Below, piece after piece: positions 4,976 to 5,181 of a stretch of DNA of 5,181 nucleotides. The position numbers and the translations under genes are program-made. Position 1 is the first letter of the stretch; each line of letters starts with the position of its first letter. This DNA comes from Bacillota bacterium (GTDB taxonomy: Bacteria; Bacillota; Clostridia; Peptostreptococcales; Anaerovoracaceae), in contig JAFYFK010000209.1 of assembly GCA_017543805.1 (NCBI GenBank), positions 1-5,181 on the forward strand, read 5' to 3'. The notes under the pieces were generated by a model, which had not been told where the DNA came from, searched no databases, and saw only the letters and a list, made by a program, of their open reading frames with translations.

Positions 4976-5181
4976 ATGCTTAAAAGAATACAGAACGAGC
5001 GGGGCGCGGTCTCCATCGACGAAAACATAATAAGCGACATGATAGCCAGGGGCATCAGGAACTATTCCGGCAACGTCTGGATAGCCAATTACAAAGGCAT
5101 ACAGACCGACGACTGGATGATAGCCCTCGGAAACATCGGCGCGCTTGCGGAAAAAAAGATATCCCTGGAGGAAGACGGAAG
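4976..5181 (+). CDS. Asp23/Gls24 (DUF322)-like protein, YloU type, 3' partial
   Basis: Sixty-eight codons plus two bases are visible and run off the right edge without a stop. The N-terminus carries a short basic start, then GAVSIDENIISDMIARGI and a following SGNVWIANYKG. This fits the Asp23/Gls24 pattern (G-x-V-x-I, a VI/II helix start, then a G-x-V strand), a small family linked to envelope or alkaline stress and to fatty-acid kinase loci. Position supports this: in Bacillus the yloU gene of this family is divergent from rpmB and followed by the FakA-type gene yloV. The stretch after residue 41 (TDDWMIALGN) is not familiar to me. No ribosome binding site is visible; the ATG at 5039 also lacks one and would remove the conserved start of the domain. 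The call rests on a partial sequence and synteny. Confidence 0.6.
   Translation, partial: MLKRIQNERGAVSIDENIISDMIARGIRNYSGNVWIANYKGIQTDDWMIALGNIGALAEKKISLEEDG

Overview
The window reads as chromosomal DNA of a low-to-mid GC Firmicute, most likely an anaerobic Clostridia member. This is inferred from strong AAGGAG-type ribosome binding sites, a DUF975 membrane protein, a four-cysteine L28, and an rpmB gene divergent from an Asp23/Gls24-like gene, an arrangement known from Bacillus (rpmB | yloU). The species cannot be named from the sequence.

Layout. Positions 1-2769 (+ strand) hold a tight three-gene run: the C-terminal two thirds or so of a eukaryotic-type (GH13_8) glycogen branching enzyme cut by the window edge, a DUF975 integral membrane protein 5 bases later, and an O6-alkylguanine-DNA alkyltransferase whose start overlaps the preceding gene by 26 bases. 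Positions 2770-4789 (- strand) hold, in transcription order, rpmB (ribosomal protein L28), a strong intrinsic terminator, a histidine phosphatase, and a CPBP-family intramembrane glutamic protease. The two runs converge with no base between the stop codons at 2769/2770. From 4976 (+ strand) an Asp23/Gls24-like gene starts and runs off the right edge. The 186-base gap 4790-4975 holds divergent promoters.

How it works together. The genes are mostly housekeeping: glycogen branching, DNA alkylation repair, translation and envelope functions. The plus-strand run looks like one transcript, but its products share no obvious pathway. The phosphatase and the protease are probably co-transcribed (14-base gap, with the protease ribosome binding site ending two bases before the phosphatase stop) and may depend on readthrough past the rpmB terminator, because almost no space is left for a separate promoter.

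I found no mobile element, CRISPR array, tRNA, rRNA or known riboswitch, and no convincing undescribed system. The most interesting signals are regulatory: a minus-strand intrinsic terminator buried in the alkyltransferase coding sequence, an apparently leaderless start for the Asp23-like gene, and a terminator abutting the ribosome binding site of the phosphatase. Two minus-strand genes also have misleading upstream GTG starts that fall inside their own Shine-Dalgarno sequences; I corrected both.
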